Below, piece after piece: positions 1 through 9,138 of a DNA stretch of 60,397 bases. The DNA is from Desulfobacteraceae bacterium (GTDB taxonomy: Bacteria; Desulfobacterota; Desulfobacteria; Desulfobacterales; Desulfosalsimonadaceae): the NCBI GenBank assembly GCA_003597945.1, contig QZJS01000098.1:1-60397 (forward strand), written 5' to 3'. Each line of letters starts with the position of its first letter. Position 1 is the first letter of the stretch. The notes under the pieces were generated by a model that saw nothing but the letters and a program-made list of their open reading frames with translations, did no database searches and had not been told where the DNA came from. A program made the position numbers and the translations under genes.

Positions 1-1029
1 CGTATGCTTCGAAAAGATTTTACGTTCGATCGATTCGTGGTAGGCAAAAATTGTGAATTTGCTTATGCCGCGTCTCTTTCTCTGGCATCCCAGAAGACCC
101 CGGCGCAAAACGCCCTGTTTCTATTGTCGCCCATTGGAATGGGGAAAAGTCATCTGGCCCAGGCGGCCGGGCATCAGATCCTGACCATGTTTCCCGGCGA
201 ACGCGTTTTTTATATCACCGCGGAAGACTTTACCAATGAAATGGTGGCGGCGTTTAAAAGCAAAAACATCAATGAATTCAAAAATCGTTATCGATCCTGC
301 TGCGATGTACTCCTGCTCGAAGATATTCATTTGCTGTCCAACAAACCCCGGACCCAGGAAGAGCTGGCGCTGATTTTAGACGATCTTTATGATTCGGGCA
401 GAAAAATCATCTATTCCAGCAATACGCCGCTGTCATCCATATCGAGCATGAGCGAAAAGCTGAAATCACGGATCGCGCAAAGTCTTGTTTCCGAAATCGA
501 GGCCCCGGATTTCAGGACTCGGGTACGGATACTCCAGTACAAGGCCAGGGAAAAATCGTTTCGCGTTTCCGATGACATTATTGAATATATCGCCAGCGAG
601 CTAACCGATAATGTCCGTATTTTAGAGAGCGGGCTGATGGGTGTGGCCACAAAAGCCTGTCTACTTGGCGTGTCTGCTGATCTGTCTCTTGCTGAGAGCG
701 TGGTCCGCAATATTGCCAACACCCAGAAGGCCATCAACATGGATCTTATTAAAAGGACCGTTTGCACGGAATTTAGTATTTCCGTCAAAGATATTGAATC
801 CGCATCCCGAAAACAGGTTCATGTCAGGCCCCGTCAGATTGCCATGTTTCTCTGCCGGCGCCATACGGATCAGCCGATTCAGGTCATCGGCCAGAGTTTT
901 AAGCGCTATCACGCAACGGTCATCCATTCCATCAACGCGGTGGAAAAAGAGCTGCGCCTGAAAGGCGAAATGTACCGCCAGGTGGAAATCATTGAAGGGA
1001 AATTGCTGCATGGAAAAGGGCATGCATGA
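1..1029 (+). CDS. dnaA: DnaA replication initiator, 3' part (5' end outside window)
   Basis: The visible protein covers the AAA+ and DNA-binding domains of DnaA, the protein that opens the chromosome origin. A start codon exists at base 4, but the reading frame is open to the window edge and N-terminal domain I is missing, so the gene probably begins upstream. Visible motifs: Walker A GMGKSH near residue 45, Walker B LLLEDIHLL near residue 105, the arginine-rich sensor stretch KLKSRIAQSLVSEIEAPD, and a C-terminal domain IV with VRPRQIAMFL and FKRYHATVIHS. The last of these corresponds to the DnaA-box recognition signature, normally close to RDHTTV; the acidic residue after the first Arg and the first Thr are replaced here. 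The Walker A segment is also unusual (SPIGMGKS instead of GGVGLGKT). It is therefore either a divergent main DnaA or a second copy. No dnaN follows; the next gene is an FAD oxidase 49 bases on. Confidence 0.85.
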   Translation, partial: RMLRKDFTFDRFVVGKNCEFAYAASLSLASQKTPAQNALFLLSPIGMGKSHLAQAAGHQILTMFPGERVFYITAEDFTNEMVAAFKSKNINEFKNRYRSCCDVLLLEDIHLLSNKPRTQEELALILDDLYDSGRKIIYSSNTPLSSISSMSEKLKSRIAQSLVSEIEAPDFRTRVRILQYKAREKSFRVSDDIIEYIASELTDNVRILESGLMGVATKACLLGVSADLSLAESVVRNIANTQKAINMDLIKRTVCTEFSISVKDIESASRKQVHVRPRQIAMFLCRRHTDQPIQVIGQSFKRYHATVIHSINAVEKELRLKGEMYRQVEIIEGKLLHGKGHA

Positions 1030-1078
1030 ATACACACAAAATCCTTCCTGCCATCGCCTCCGCGGTTAACGGATTACC

Positions 1079-2464
1079 ATGACAATACCCACATCCGTAA
1101 TTAAGAAAATCGAAAAGATTATCGGCAGACAGCATCTCTGCCGCGACAAGGAAGACCTGCTCTGTTACGCTTTTGACGCCACAAAGACCGTCTCCGTGCC
1201 GGATGCGGTGGTCTTTCCGGGAAATGCGCAAGAAGTTTCCGAGATTTTGAAACTGGCCAATCAGCACGGATTTTCCGTGACGCCCCGGGGCGCGGGTTCG
1301 GGCATGACGGGCGGATCCGTGCCTGTCCGACAAGGTGTTGTGCTGGCCATGTCCCGTTTCAATAATATTTTATCCATTGACCGTGATAATCTCATTGCCC
1401 GGGTGGAACCGGGAGTCGTTACCGGGGTGTTCCAGAAAGCGGTCGACAAGGAAGGTCTGTTTTATCCGCCGGACCCGTCGAGTTCCGACTTTTCAACCCT
1501 TGGCGGAAATGCGGCCGAATGCGCGGGAGGTCCCAAGGCGGTCAAGTACGGGGTGACCCGGGATTATGTTTTGGGTATGACGGTGGTCCTGCCCACGGGT
1601 GAAATCATTCGCACCGGCGTTCAGACGGCAAAAGGCGTTGTGGGATATGACCTGACCCGTCTTATTGTCGGATCCGAGGGGACCCTGGGCGTAATCACGG
1701 AACTGACCCTGCGTCTGCGGCCGAAGCCCGAAGCGGTGCGTACGATGACTGCCGTCTACAACCGGATCGGCGCCGCTGCTGAAACCGTCTCGGAAATCAT
1801 TCGCCGGGGGATTATTCCCAGAACCATCGAATTTATGGATAACGCATCCATCCGGTGCGCCGAGGCCTATGCAAAATCGGGCCTTCCAACAGACGCCGAA
1901 GCGCTTTTAATCATCGAGGTTGACGGCGGCATCGACGAAACCGCGCGCGCCTTGAAAACCATTGAATCCGTCTGCCGGGGATTTGATGTGCGCAGCATCA
2001 TGGTCGCGGAAACACCCGAAGCGGCCCAGGCCGTCTGGAAAGCGCGGAAATCGGTTTCCCCGGCCCTTTACCGTTACGGTCCGGACAAGATCAACGAGGA
2101 TATTGTGGTGCCGCGCAGCCGGATACCGGACATGGTTTCAAAAATTCAGGATTTAAGCCGGCAAACCGGATTGATGATGGTCTGTTTCGGCCATGCGGGC
2201 GACGGCAATATTCATTTTAATATCATGGCCGATAAAAAGGATACCGCCCAGTGGGAAAAAGCCTTAAACGCGGTGGGGGAAATCTTTGATTATACCCTGG
2301 CCCTCGGGGGCACCCTGTCCGGCGAGCACGGGATCGGCATGACCAAGTCCGCTTATATCGGCAGGGAGATTACGCCCGAAGCCCTGGCCCTGATGCGGCG
2401 GATCAAAAACGCGTTTGATCCGAAAGGGATTTTAAATCCCGGCAAGATTTTCGCAAACGATTGA
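1079..2464 (+). CDS. FAD-linked oxidase, GlcD / D-lactate dehydrogenase type
   Basis: A 461-residue flavoprotein of the glycolate oxidase GlcD / D-lactate dehydrogenase family, which oxidises a 2-hydroxy acid to the 2-oxo acid. An N-terminal PCMH-type FAD-binding domain is visible from about residue 35 to 215, with the glycine-rich RGAGSGMTGGSVP and the PDPSSSDFSTLGGNAAECAGG region (split here only for display). The C-terminal FAD-oxidase domain carries FGHAGDGNIHFN near residue 370 and LSGEHGIGMTK near 420, both typical of the family. No Fe-S partner (GlcF/LutA type) is adjacent in the window, so the electron acceptor and exact substrate cannot be read from context. It starts 49 bases after the dnaA-like gene on the same strand and is followed by a palindromic element. 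Confidence 0.85.
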   Translation: MTIPTSVIKKIEKIIGRQHLCRDKEDLLCYAFDATKTVSVPDAVVFPGNAQEVSEILKLANQHGFSVTPRGAGSGMTGGSVPVRQGVVLAMSRFNNILSIDRDNLIARVEPGVVTGVFQKAVDKEGLFYPPDPSSSDFSTLGGNAAECAGGPKAVKYGVTRDYVLGMTVVLPTGEIIRTGVQTAKGVVGYDLTRLIVGSEGTLGVITELTLRLRPKPEAVRTMTAVYNRIGAAAETVSEIIRRGIIPRTIEFMDNASIRCAEAYAKSGLPTDAEALLIIEVDGGIDETARALKTIESVCRGFDVRSIMVAETPEAAQAVWKARKSVSPALYRYGPDKINEDIVVPRSRIPDMVSKIQDLSRQTGLMMVCFGHAGDGNIHFNIMADKKDTAQWEKALNAVGEIFDYTLALGGTLSGEHGIGMTKSAYIGREITPEALALMRRIKNAFDPKGILNPGKIFAND

Positions 2465-2480
2465 AATCAGACTTTTCATT

Positions 2481-2624
2481 AGAAGCTGTTCCAAAACCTC
2501 AGATCAGGTTCAAGGGTAAGGCGCAGACCGATGAAAAAGCGGAGCATATTCAATATATGTGAGCATTTTGAAGAGGGCTGCAACGCTGCCATTGGGCCTC
2601 AGATGGGGTTTTGAAACAGCTTCT
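2481..2624. repeat. Nested palindromic intergenic element, copy 1
   Basis: A 144-bp element between two convergent genes. The ends are an 18-bp inverted repeat with one mismatch (AGAAGCTGTTCCAAAACC at 2481, inverted copy ending at 2624). The exact midpoint holds a small hairpin: stem CATAT at 2545-2549, 5-nt loop, ATATG at 2555-2559. The core reads TTCAAGG on the left and GCAACGC on the right, which it shares with the elements at 50392 and 57288 when those are read on the other strand. It may also serve as a bidirectional transcription stop, but no T-tract is obvious. Confidence 0.75.
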
Positions 2625-2641
2625 ATCGTTTTGCGAAGGCG

Positions 2642-2836
2642 TCATTGAAGTTTAAGCTGAATCTCATCTGCTGACATCATATCTTCAAATTGTTCGATCC
2701 GCATTTGTTCCTGCTGCTCAATGGCGCACCGGAGCCGAAGGGCGCAGTATTTCCGGCAGACCGTATCGGCAAGATTAAAGTCTCCATAGCAGTCAAGGTA
2801 ATTATCCATCATTTTGATTTTCAGCAAGTCTTGCAT
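2642..2836 (-). CDS. small Cys-rich conserved hypothetical protein (64 aa)
   Basis: A 64-residue protein starting 2 bases after the end of suhB on the same strand, so it is probably the last gene of that operon. It has the pattern CYGDFNLADTVCRKYCALRLRC: four cysteines spaced like a small metal or Fe-S binding knuckle, followed by a Gln/Glu-rich helix. I do not recognise a characterised family. The tight junction with suhB, the ordered cysteine motif and the normal codon use argue that it is real and not a chance frame. The plus-strand frame over the same bases has no recognisable features. Confidence 0.6.
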   Translation of the reverse strand: MQDLLKIKMMDNYLDCYGDFNLADTVCRKYCALRLRCAIEQQEQMRIEQFEDMMSADEIQLKLQ

Positions 2837-2838
2837 TT

Positions 2839-3633
2839 TTATATCTTAATCTCCAGTATGGATTGCAGTTGTCCGTGAATATGGCCATTGGCGGCCAGAA
2901 TTTCTTTTTTGTCCACCGTGAAGGGATGCCCGGAAAAATCGGTGATGACGGCCCCGGCCTCAGCGGCGATCACGATGCCGGCCGCCGTGTCCCAGGGCTT
3001 AAGGTGCTCTTCCCAGAATCCGTCAAAACGACCGCAGGCCACAAAACAGAGATCCAAAGCCGCCGAACCCAGCCGCCGCACGCCCCGGGCCGCTGTCAGG
3101 CACGCTTCAAACCGGCGCATGGCGTTGCGCAGAATCTGATCCACATCATACGGAAAGCCCGTCACAAGAAGGGCCTCTCCAATATCCTTTCTGTCGGAAA
3201 CCCTTATCGGCGTCCCGTTTAAAAACGCTCCCCGTCCCCGGACGGCGGTGAATAATTCGCCGGAAACCGGATTCAAAACCAAGCCGACCATCATTTCATT
3301 ATCAATGGCAAATCCGATGGAAATTGAAAAAATGGGAATCTGATAAGCGTAATTGGTGGTGCCGTCTAACGGGTCGATGATCCAGCGATACGGTGATTTT
3401 CCGGTTTGATGCCATCCGCTTTCTTCGGCAAGGATGTCATGATCCGGAAATTTGGACCGGATGGTTTCGATGATCTGTTTTTCCGATGCAATATCGGCTT
3501 CCGTGACCAGATCGTCCGGGCCTTTTTTGCCGATATCCGTTAGTTTACCGAAAAAACGGTTCAGTATTTCCGCGCTGCGAAAAGCCGCGCCGGTGGCGAC
3601 ATTTTTAATGTAATTTAAATCCATGCTTGTCAT
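2839..3633 (-). CDS. suhB: inositol-1-monophosphatase family protein (SuhB-like)
   Basis: A 264-residue Mg2+-dependent phosphatase of the inositol monophosphatase/FBPase superfamily. The metal-binding signatures are intact: GPDDLVTEADIASE (residues about 36-50), the LAEESGW glutamate segment, IIDPLDGTTNY near residue 85, and the C-terminal WDTAAGIVIAAEAGA. Enzymes of this family hydrolyse sugar or inositol phosphates; SuhB also acts with the Nus antitermination complex in E. coli, but nothing here decides between these roles. It is downstream of hflX in the minus-strand housekeeping cluster, 40 bases away. Family assignment is secure, substrate is not. Confidence 0.85.
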   Translation of the reverse strand: MTSMDLNYIKNVATGAAFRSAEILNRFFGKLTDIGKKGPDDLVTEADIASEKQIIETIRSKFPDHDILAEESGWHQTGKSPYRWIIDPLDGTTNYAYQIPIFSISIGFAIDNEMMVGLVLNPVSGELFTAVRGRGAFLNGTPIRVSDRKDIGEALLVTGFPYDVDQILRNAMRRFEACLTAARGVRRLGSAALDLCFVACGRFDGFWEEHLKPWDTAAGIVIAAEAGAVITDFSGHPFTVDKKEILAANGHIHGQLQSILEIKI

Positions 3634-3673
3634 TTTCTAATGGTTATATCAGAAGGATCAGGCACGTCAATAT

Positions 3674-5329
3674 TTAATCATGATAATGGGTGTGACCCGG
3701 CGCCGGGATGTTTCGGATGGCGGCCTCCATTTCGGCGATCAGCGGGCGGAGGGTTTGTTCATTTTTCGCGGAAATCGGGATGCCTTTGGTGTCGGCGATG
3801 ATGCGTTCAGTGCCCTCTTCATCCAGCAGATCGACTTTATTGACGGCGATCAGGCAACGGATGTGCTGCAAATCCAGTTCCTCTATGATCCGATCGACGG
3901 CGGCGATCTGGGCCGCGTAATCCCTGTTGCTGCCGTCAACGACATGCACCAGAAGATCGGCTCGTTCGAGTTCTTCCAGGGTGGCGCGGAAAGCCACCCG
4001 TAATTCCGCGGGCAGATCCCGGATAAATCCTACGGTATCGGTGAGGATCACCTCCGTATCTTTTGGAAACCGGATCCGACGGCTGGTGGGGTCCAGGGTC
4101 GCAAAAAGCCGGCTTTCGGCCAACACATGGCTGTGGGTCAGAGTATTGAGCAGGGTCGATTTTCCGGCGTTGGTATATCCGATGATGGAAATCACCGGCA
4201 CGCCGCGTTTTTCCCGCCGGGTTTTCTGGAGCTTGCGCTGTTTGATGACCTGGTGGAGTTCTTTCTCGATCCGGGTGATCCGTTCCCGTGCCCGGCGGCG
4301 GTTGATTTCCAGCTTTGTTTCACCCGGCCCCCGTCCTCCAATCCCGCCGGTCAGCCTTGACATGGCCGTATTTTTGGTCACCAGCCGGGGGAGCAGATAT
4401 TTGAGTTGGGCCAGTTCCACTTGGAGCTTGCCTTCCCGGGTCTGGGCGCGCTGGGCGAAAATATCGAGTATCAACTGGGTCCGGTCGATGACTTTGAGCG
4501 CGACCTTGTCCGTGATGGAGCGGATCTGGGAGGCATTGAGCTCCTGGTCGAATATCAGAAGCGAGGCGCCCTTGTGCATGGCCAGAATCGTGATATCTTC
4601 GAGTTTGCCTTTTCCCATAAGAAACCGGGGGTCCGCCACCCGCCGCTGCTGCATCACCTCTTCAATCACATGTATGCCGCCGGACCGGGCGAGTTGGACA
4701 AGCTCCCGCAGGGAAGCGGCCGCCTCCGGTTTTGTCGATGAACTCACACTGATAAGAATCGCCCGTTCCTTTCCGGTGTCCACGTCGTGATGCATGACGG
4801 CTGCGGAGAGATCGGCTTCAATGGACCGGATCAGGGCGACGCAGTCGATATCTACATGCGCCGGATCTTTTGGGGGAAGAACCCGGTAGGGGGTATCGAC
4901 ACCCGGATCGGTTAGTACATGGGCCAGGTGTAAGGCCTTTGGGAATCCTTCCGGCGACACCGTCACCGCTGCCATCAGATCGAGCCGCAAAAGGGCAAGG
5001 TCCGTCAGGTCGTCTCTTGTCAGCGGTTCGTCTTTGAAATGGGTATGGATGCACCGCAGCCCTTTGAGCCGGCCGGGGGGTGCACGATAATCGCTGGTGT
5101 CGGGCAGCAGGACGCTTTTGTGGTCTCCGGCGATGACCGAGATGATTTTTCCCGATCGATCGACCAGCAGGGCGATCTGCCGGGAGGTTTCATGGGAAAT
5201 GCTGCAGATTTCAGCGATCAGCGGGAAAGAAAGGACCTCATCCGGCGGGGTGCGATGCTGATAAAGGTTTTCAAGCCGGCGGATCTGGGTGGACCGAAGC
5301 CCGTTGGCATTGCCGAAAAGTTTTTTCAT
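3674..5329 (-). CDS. hflX: ribosome-associated GTPase HflX
   Basis: A 551-residue translational GTPase that in other bacteria splits or rescues stalled ribosomes. The central and C-terminal parts follow the HflX plan: the N-terminal glycine-rich domain with DPRFLMGKGKLEDI, a coiled linker with GPGETKLEINRRR, then the G domain with G1 GYTNAGKST, G3 DTVGFIRDLP and G4 NKVD. It is longer than the E. coli protein (about 430 aa) because of an extra N-terminal region of roughly 180 residues, a form found in several deltaproteobacterial lineages. It ends in a His-rich tail (PAPGHTHYHD). It lies 29 bases downstream of dnaB. Confidence 0.92.
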   Translation of the reverse strand: MKKLFGNANGLRSTQIRRLENLYQHRTPPDEVLSFPLIAEICSISHETSRQIALLVDRSGKIISVIAGDHKSVLLPDTSDYRAPPGRLKGLRCIHTHFKDEPLTRDDLTDLALLRLDLMAAVTVSPEGFPKALHLAHVLTDPGVDTPYRVLPPKDPAHVDIDCVALIRSIEADLSAAVMHHDVDTGKERAILISVSSSTKPEAAASLRELVQLARSGGIHVIEEVMQQRRVADPRFLMGKGKLEDITILAMHKGASLLIFDQELNASQIRSITDKVALKVIDRTQLILDIFAQRAQTREGKLQVELAQLKYLLPRLVTKNTAMSRLTGGIGGRGPGETKLEINRRRARERITRIEKELHQVIKQRKLQKTRREKRGVPVISIIGYTNAGKSTLLNTLTHSHVLAESRLFATLDPTSRRIRFPKDTEVILTDTVGFIRDLPAELRVAFRATLEELERADLLVHVVDGSNRDYAAQIAAVDRIIEELDLQHIRCLIAVNKVDLLDEEGTERIIADTKGIPISAKNEQTLRPLIAEMEAAIRNIPAPGHTHYHD

Positions 5330-5358
5330 TTACCTGCCTGATGGCGGCGCCCCTCCGT

Positions 5359-6804
5359 TTACGCGGAAGGCGGGACTGTGTCATAACCGTATGCGAAATT
5401 TTCAAACCGGGTATATTCATCCAGAAAACGCAGATTTTGCATGCCCGTCGGGCCGTTGCGCTGTTTGGCCAGAATCAGTTCCGCCATGCCCCGGTTAGGA
5501 TTGGTTTCTTCTTTGTTGTACAACTCATCCCTGTAGAGAAATACGACCAGGTCGGCGTCCTGCTCCAGTGCGCCGGATTCCCTTAAATCAGATAAAATCG
5601 GGCGTTTGTCCTGCCGGGATTCAAGGCCGCGGTTGAGCTGGGAGAGGGCGATGATGGGAATATCGACCTCCTTGGCAAGATTTTTAAGGGACCGGGACAT
5701 TTCAGAAATTTCCAGGTCGCGTCGTTCCAGATGGGAGCGCGATGTCATCAATTGCAGATAGTCGATGATGACCAGCCCGATTTTTTTGTCCTTTTTGAGG
5801 CGCCGGACTTTTGTTTTGATTTCCAGCGAGGTGAGGCCCGGCGCGTCGTCGATATAAATAGGCGCTGTGGAGAGATCGTTGGCTGCTTCGGAGAGACGCA
5901 GAAAATCATCATCGGTGAATGATCCGTCGCGCACGCGGGCTGAGTTGACCCTGGCCTCGGCACACAGGAGCCGCAGGGAAAGCTGCTCCCGCGCCATTTC
6001 TAAAGAAAAGAAAACAACGGGCACTTCCGCTTCCATGGCGGCGTTTCTGGTGAAGTTTAACGCCAGCGCGGTTTTTCCCATACCGGGCCGGGCCGCGATG
6101 ATGATCAGGTCGGAATTCTGAAACCCGGCGGTCATGGTGTCGAATTTGGTAAATCCGGAAAGAATGCCGCTGGCCAGGTGCGGATTGGCCTTGCGTTTGT
6201 CGATCATATCGAAATTGGAGTGGAGGATATCGCCGATATGGTGATAGGTCGGTTTTCGTTTTTCCTCCGCAATTTCAAATACGACGCGCTGGGCCTGATC
6301 GATGACATCATCGACATCGGGGGGATTGTTGAAGCATTGACTGGTGATATCCGCGGAGGCCGTGATCAAACTGCGCAATATTGCCTTATCCCGGATGATT
6401 TTGGCATAATCGGTTGCGTTGGATGGAACCGGAGCCGTATCCACCAGTTTTGCCAGGTAGACGGCGCCGCCGACGGCTTCCAGTTGGTTTTTGTTTCTCA
6501 AATATTCCGCCAGCGTCACCAGGTCGATGGGGTCGCCGTTATCGGACATGATGCTGAATGCCTCGAAGATCTTCTGATGGGCCGTTCGATAGAAGTCTTC
6601 GGGTCTTAGAACATCGAGTATGTCAACAAGGGTATTGTTGTCCATTAAAACGGCGCTGATGATCGACTCTTCAGCGTCAATATTCTGGGGCGGCACTTTG
6701 TAGCTTGAAGGATCTTTGGTCACGGGCGAAAAGGTGTCATTGATGGTTGCGGGATCGGCGCCGTATCCGGGGCGCGTGTTTCGGCGCGGTGGTTTCAGCG
6801 GCAT
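5359..6804 (-). CDS. dnaB: replicative DNA helicase DnaB
   Basis: A 481-residue hexameric helicase that unwinds DNA ahead of the replisome. The N-terminal DnaB domain begins at VPPQNIDAEESIISAVL (about residue 37). The RecA-like ATPase follows, with Walker A ARPGMGKTALAL near residue 240, the FSLEM motif, Walker B LVIIDYLQLM near residue 335, and the conserved SQLNRGLESR and LRESGALEQDADLV segments. The stretch of about 35 residues before the first domain is Pro/Arg-rich and not conserved. Gene order rplI-dnaB is common in bacteria and supports the call. No intein or insertion is visible. Confidence 0.95.
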   Translation of the reverse strand: MPLKPPRRNTRPGYGADPATINDTFSPVTKDPSSYKVPPQNIDAEESIISAVLMDNNTLVDILDVLRPEDFYRTAHQKIFEAFSIMSDNGDPIDLVTLAEYLRNKNQLEAVGGAVYLAKLVDTAPVPSNATDYAKIIRDKAILRSLITASADITSQCFNNPPDVDDVIDQAQRVVFEIAEEKRKPTYHHIGDILHSNFDMIDKRKANPHLASGILSGFTKFDTMTAGFQNSDLIIIAARPGMGKTALALNFTRNAAMEAEVPVVFFSLEMAREQLSLRLLCAEARVNSARVRDGSFTDDDFLRLSEAANDLSTAPIYIDDAPGLTSLEIKTKVRRLKKDKKIGLVIIDYLQLMTSRSHLERRDLEISEMSRSLKNLAKEVDIPIIALSQLNRGLESRQDKRPILSDLRESGALEQDADLVVFLYRDELYNKEETNPNRGMAELILAKQRNGPTGMQNLRFLDEYTRFENFAYGYDTVPPSA

Positions 6805-6842
6805 CCGCGCCGCCGCGCGGGCGGCGCGGATGGGAAAAACGA

Positions 6843-7283
6843 TTATTCGGCTTCAACAATCACCGTGATTTCAGGATGTATATTTTTGTATATCCGGATT
6901 TGCACCGGGTAGGTGCCGATCTCCTTGATGGGTTCCATCAGGATCATCCGCTTGGGAACGTCAATATTCTGAGCGGCCAGGGCTTCGACGACATCTCTGA
7001 CGGTTACCGATCCGTAAAGCCGCTTTTCATCGGCGGCCTTGGCCTTTACTGTGCAGACCACGCCTTCGATCTGCCGGGCCATTTCTTCGGCCTGGGCCCG
7101 CTCTTTTGCGATCTGAAGATCGAGTTTTACTTTTTCCTGGGAAAGAATTATCCGGTTCCGTGGGGTCGCCTCAACGGCTTTTCCCTGTGGAATAAGATAA
7201 TTACGAGCATATCCCTTTTTAACCTGGACCTCTGAACCGATGATGCCCAGCGCATCGATGGTTTCTTTTAAAATAACTTTCAT
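6843..7283 (-). CDS. rplI: 50S ribosomal protein L9
   Basis: Ribosomal protein L9, 146 residues. I place the start at MKVILKETIDALG (base 7283), not at the in-frame ATG five codons upstream, because the L9 family begins exactly there and the upstream residues contain the GGAGG-like ribosome site. The N-terminal rRNA-binding part has the signature GYARNYLIPQGKAV, followed by the long connecting helix and the C-terminal domain (GSVTVRDVVEAL). It belongs to the rpsF-rpsR-DUF2232-rplI-dnaB cluster, 62 bases downstream of the DUF2232 gene. Confidence 0.95.
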   Translation of the reverse strand: MKVILKETIDALGIIGSEVQVKKGYARNYLIPQGKAVEATPRNRIILSQEKVKLDLQIAKERAQAEEMARQIEGVVCTVKAKAADEKRLYGSVTVRDVVEALAAQNIDVPKRMILMEPIKEIGTYPVQIRIYKNIHPEITVIVEAE

Positions 7284-7345
7284 CTGTTGCCTCCGCAATC
7301 ATGATTGCTGTGAGAAATATTATACCGCAAAGACCGGTTGCTGCC

Positions 7346-8287
7346 TCATTGTGCGGGGGGATCAGCGCCGATCCGCCTGAAGTTGAACCATACGTCGAAA
7401 AAACCGAGCCCGATGACCAGCAGAACCAGTATCTGCTGAATCACGATGATCGCATACATCAAAACCCTTATAAAGACGGGAATCTGTTTTTTGTTAAAGT
7501 AAAAGGAAACAATGGCGATGCCCTGGAAAAAATAGACGGTCATTAAAACGATCAGGCCGTTGATTCCGATCAGTTTCAGCGCTCCGCCCGGCATCGTCAT
7601 CAGTCCGACGCAGCCGATAAGACCCCAGACGAGGCCATCCGGCGTTTTCCAGGTATTCAACGGCGCGTCCGAGATAATCCGGATGTTTTTGATTTTAAAA
7701 ACCACCCTCGCCAGCAGGACATTGAGCCATGCAATCAACAGAAGGGCCGCGGCAGAAAGTCCGGGAAGTATCCCTATCAGCATGTCGCGGATATCTTCCA
7801 TGGCAGCGGCCAGTTCCATGACGGCATCTTCGGGCATTCCCATTTTCTGGTAAAGCATCATGGTGATGGTCAGGTACGTGTCGATATACTCGGAGACAAC
7901 AGCGACCGTATTACTGCCGGAAAAGTTGCTGTATAATATCAGTGTGAATATACCGACGCCACATACCAGGCCCACGGCAAAACCGATGATGCGCCCGACG
8001 GAAAAATTCATCTCGGTGAATTCACCGAGGCAGAATCCAAGGCCGACCATGCCCGATAGAAAATAGATGTCTGATCCGATATTGCCGGAATAGACCGTGA
8101 CCACCGCCATGGAGGCCAGTGCCACGACTCCGCCGTCTTTCCTGCCCAGCCTGATCCGGTAAATCATCATCGGCAGGGGCAGGAGGATAAAACAGAAAAA
8201 TCCAAATCCCGGAGCGGCGATGGAAAGGATGCAGACCGCCGATATGAGCGCAATGCCGCTTAATATTGTTTTATGGCGCGCACCCAT
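7346..8287 (-). CDS. DUF2232 / YybS-like integral membrane protein
   Basis: A 313-residue multi-spanning inner-membrane protein with about eight hydrophobic segments: near residues 8-30, 32-45, 55-75, 80-92, 98-120, 180-200, 220-250 and 275-300. Its position between rpsR and rplI is where YybS/DUF2232 proteins are found in many bacteria. The function is not established; links to cell division or translation have been proposed only from gene order. No catalytic motif is visible. Flanking gaps are 24 bases (rpsR side) and 62 bases (rplI side), consistent with co-transcription. Confidence 0.75.
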   Translation of the reverse strand: MGARHKTILSGIALISAVCILSIAAPGFGFFCFILLPLPMMIYRIRLGRKDGGVVALASMAVVTVYSGNIGSDIYFLSGMVGLGFCLGEFTEMNFSVGRIIGFAVGLVCGVGIFTLILYSNFSGSNTVAVVSEYIDTYLTITMMLYQKMGMPEDAVMELAAAMEDIRDMLIGILPGLSAAALLLIAWLNVLLARVVFKIKNIRIISDAPLNTWKTPDGLVWGLIGCVGLMTMPGGALKLIGINGLIVLMTVYFFQGIAIVSFYFNKKQIPVFIRVLMYAIIVIQQILVLLVIGLGFFDVWFNFRRIGADPPAQ

Positions 8288-8311
8288 GAATCCCTTGTTT
8301 TTTTTCTTTCA

Positions 8312-8557
8312 TCAGACATCATATGTGCCGACAAACGGCAGCAGGGCGATGGTTCGGGCCCTCTTGATTTCACGGGCGAGTTCCCGCTGATGTTTCGCGC
8401 AGGTTCCTGAAATGCGTCTCGGGATGATTTTTGCGCGCTCGGTGATGAAATATTTCAGCATGCCGGCATCTTTATAATTGATTTTAAGCGTGCTGTCGGC
8501 ACAGAAGCGGCAGACTTTTCGGCGGTGAAAGAATCTTTTTTTTTGTGGATAGGCCAT
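8312..8557 (-). CDS. rpsR: 30S ribosomal protein S18
   Basis: Ribosomal protein S18, 81 residues. It has the N-terminal zinc-site-like pair in RKVCRFCAD, then [23 protein letters not shown] (shown as two parts of one conserved stretch) and [17 protein letters not shown], all standard for S18. The two N-terminal cysteines suggest the Zn-binding (C+) form. Its ATG shares one base with the rpsF stop codon, so the two genes are translationally coupled. S6 and S18 bind each other on the 30S platform. Confidence 0.95.
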   Translation of the reverse strand: MAYPQKKRFFHRRKVCRFCADSTLKINYKDAGMLKYFITERAKIIPRRISGTCAKHQRELAREIKRARTIALLPFVGTYDV

Positions 8558-9030
8558 CAGGATTGTTCCTCCGTATCTGATGCGGGCTGCGCGATATCGC
8601 CGGCCGCCGTTTCGGTTTCAGTATCCGCTGACGCTTCGGGAGTCGTCGGCTGGTCGGCGGATACCGTTTCTTCAGCCGCCTCGGCTGCCCCTGCTTCGGG
8701 TTCTTCCGGGGTTATGGCAACTTTCAGGGCTTCGACATCGACGTCCTTGTCAATCTGAATGGTCATGAACTTGAGTACCCGGTGATCCAGCCGGAAATTG
8801 CGCTCAAGTTCATCTACCAGGTTCCCGTTGCCGCAATAATCGAGGCGGATGAAACGGCCCTGCTTTTTCTTCTTGATTTCATAGGCCAACCTGCGGACGC
8901 CCCAGTTGTCAAGCAGCAGCAGTGTGCCGTCCTTCTGGGAAAACGCGGAATTGACTTTATTCATGATCAATTCGCGTTCGTCGTCGGCCGTGTCGGGATC
9001 GACGATAAAGATGGTCTCGTAATGGTTCAT
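8557..9030 (-). CDS. rpsF: 30S ribosomal protein S6 with acidic tail
   Basis: Ribosomal protein S6, 157 residues, starting [13 protein letters not shown] with a clear AAAGGAG ribosome site. The conserved core is about 100 residues ([23 protein letters not shown] and related positions). After residue 105 follows a long Ala/Glu/Thr-rich tail ([21 protein letters not shown]), about 50 residues and disordered in character. Many S6 proteins have short acidic tails; this one is at the long end. It is the first gene of the minus-strand ribosomal/dnaB cluster. Confidence 0.95.
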   Translation of the reverse strand: MNHYETIFIVDPDTADDERELIMNKVNSAFSQKDGTLLLLDNWGVRRLAYEIKKKKQGRFIRLDYCGNGNLVDELERNFRLDHRVLKFMTIQIDKDVDVEALKVAITPEEPEAGAAEAAEETVSADQPTTPEASADTETETAAGDIAQPASDTEEQS

Positions 9031-9076
9031 CAGCTCTCCTTTTGGGTATCAAGCCCCGCTTCAGCGCGGAGCAAGG

Positions 9077-9105
9077 ATTAAAAAATACTTCACTTCCGTT
9101 GTAAA
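9077..9105 (-). promoter_or_regulatory. candidate sigma-70 promoter for the rpsF operon
   Basis: On the minus strand TTTACA (9105-9100) is followed after 17 bases by TTTAAT (9082-9077), about 45 bases before the rpsF start. Both hexamers are one or two changes from consensus. A short GC-rich inverted repeat (9055-9071) lies between promoter and ribosome site and could fold in the leader; S6-S18 leader autoregulation is known in other bacteria, but I cannot identify the binding motif with certainty. Confidence 0.45.
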
Positions 9106-9138
9106 AATTATCTTAATTAACTCCTCCGGTGATCCCTG

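Noticed and set aside
3927-4790. 287-aa plus-strand frame over hflX
   Set aside because: Ser/Arg-rich shadow of hflX without domains.
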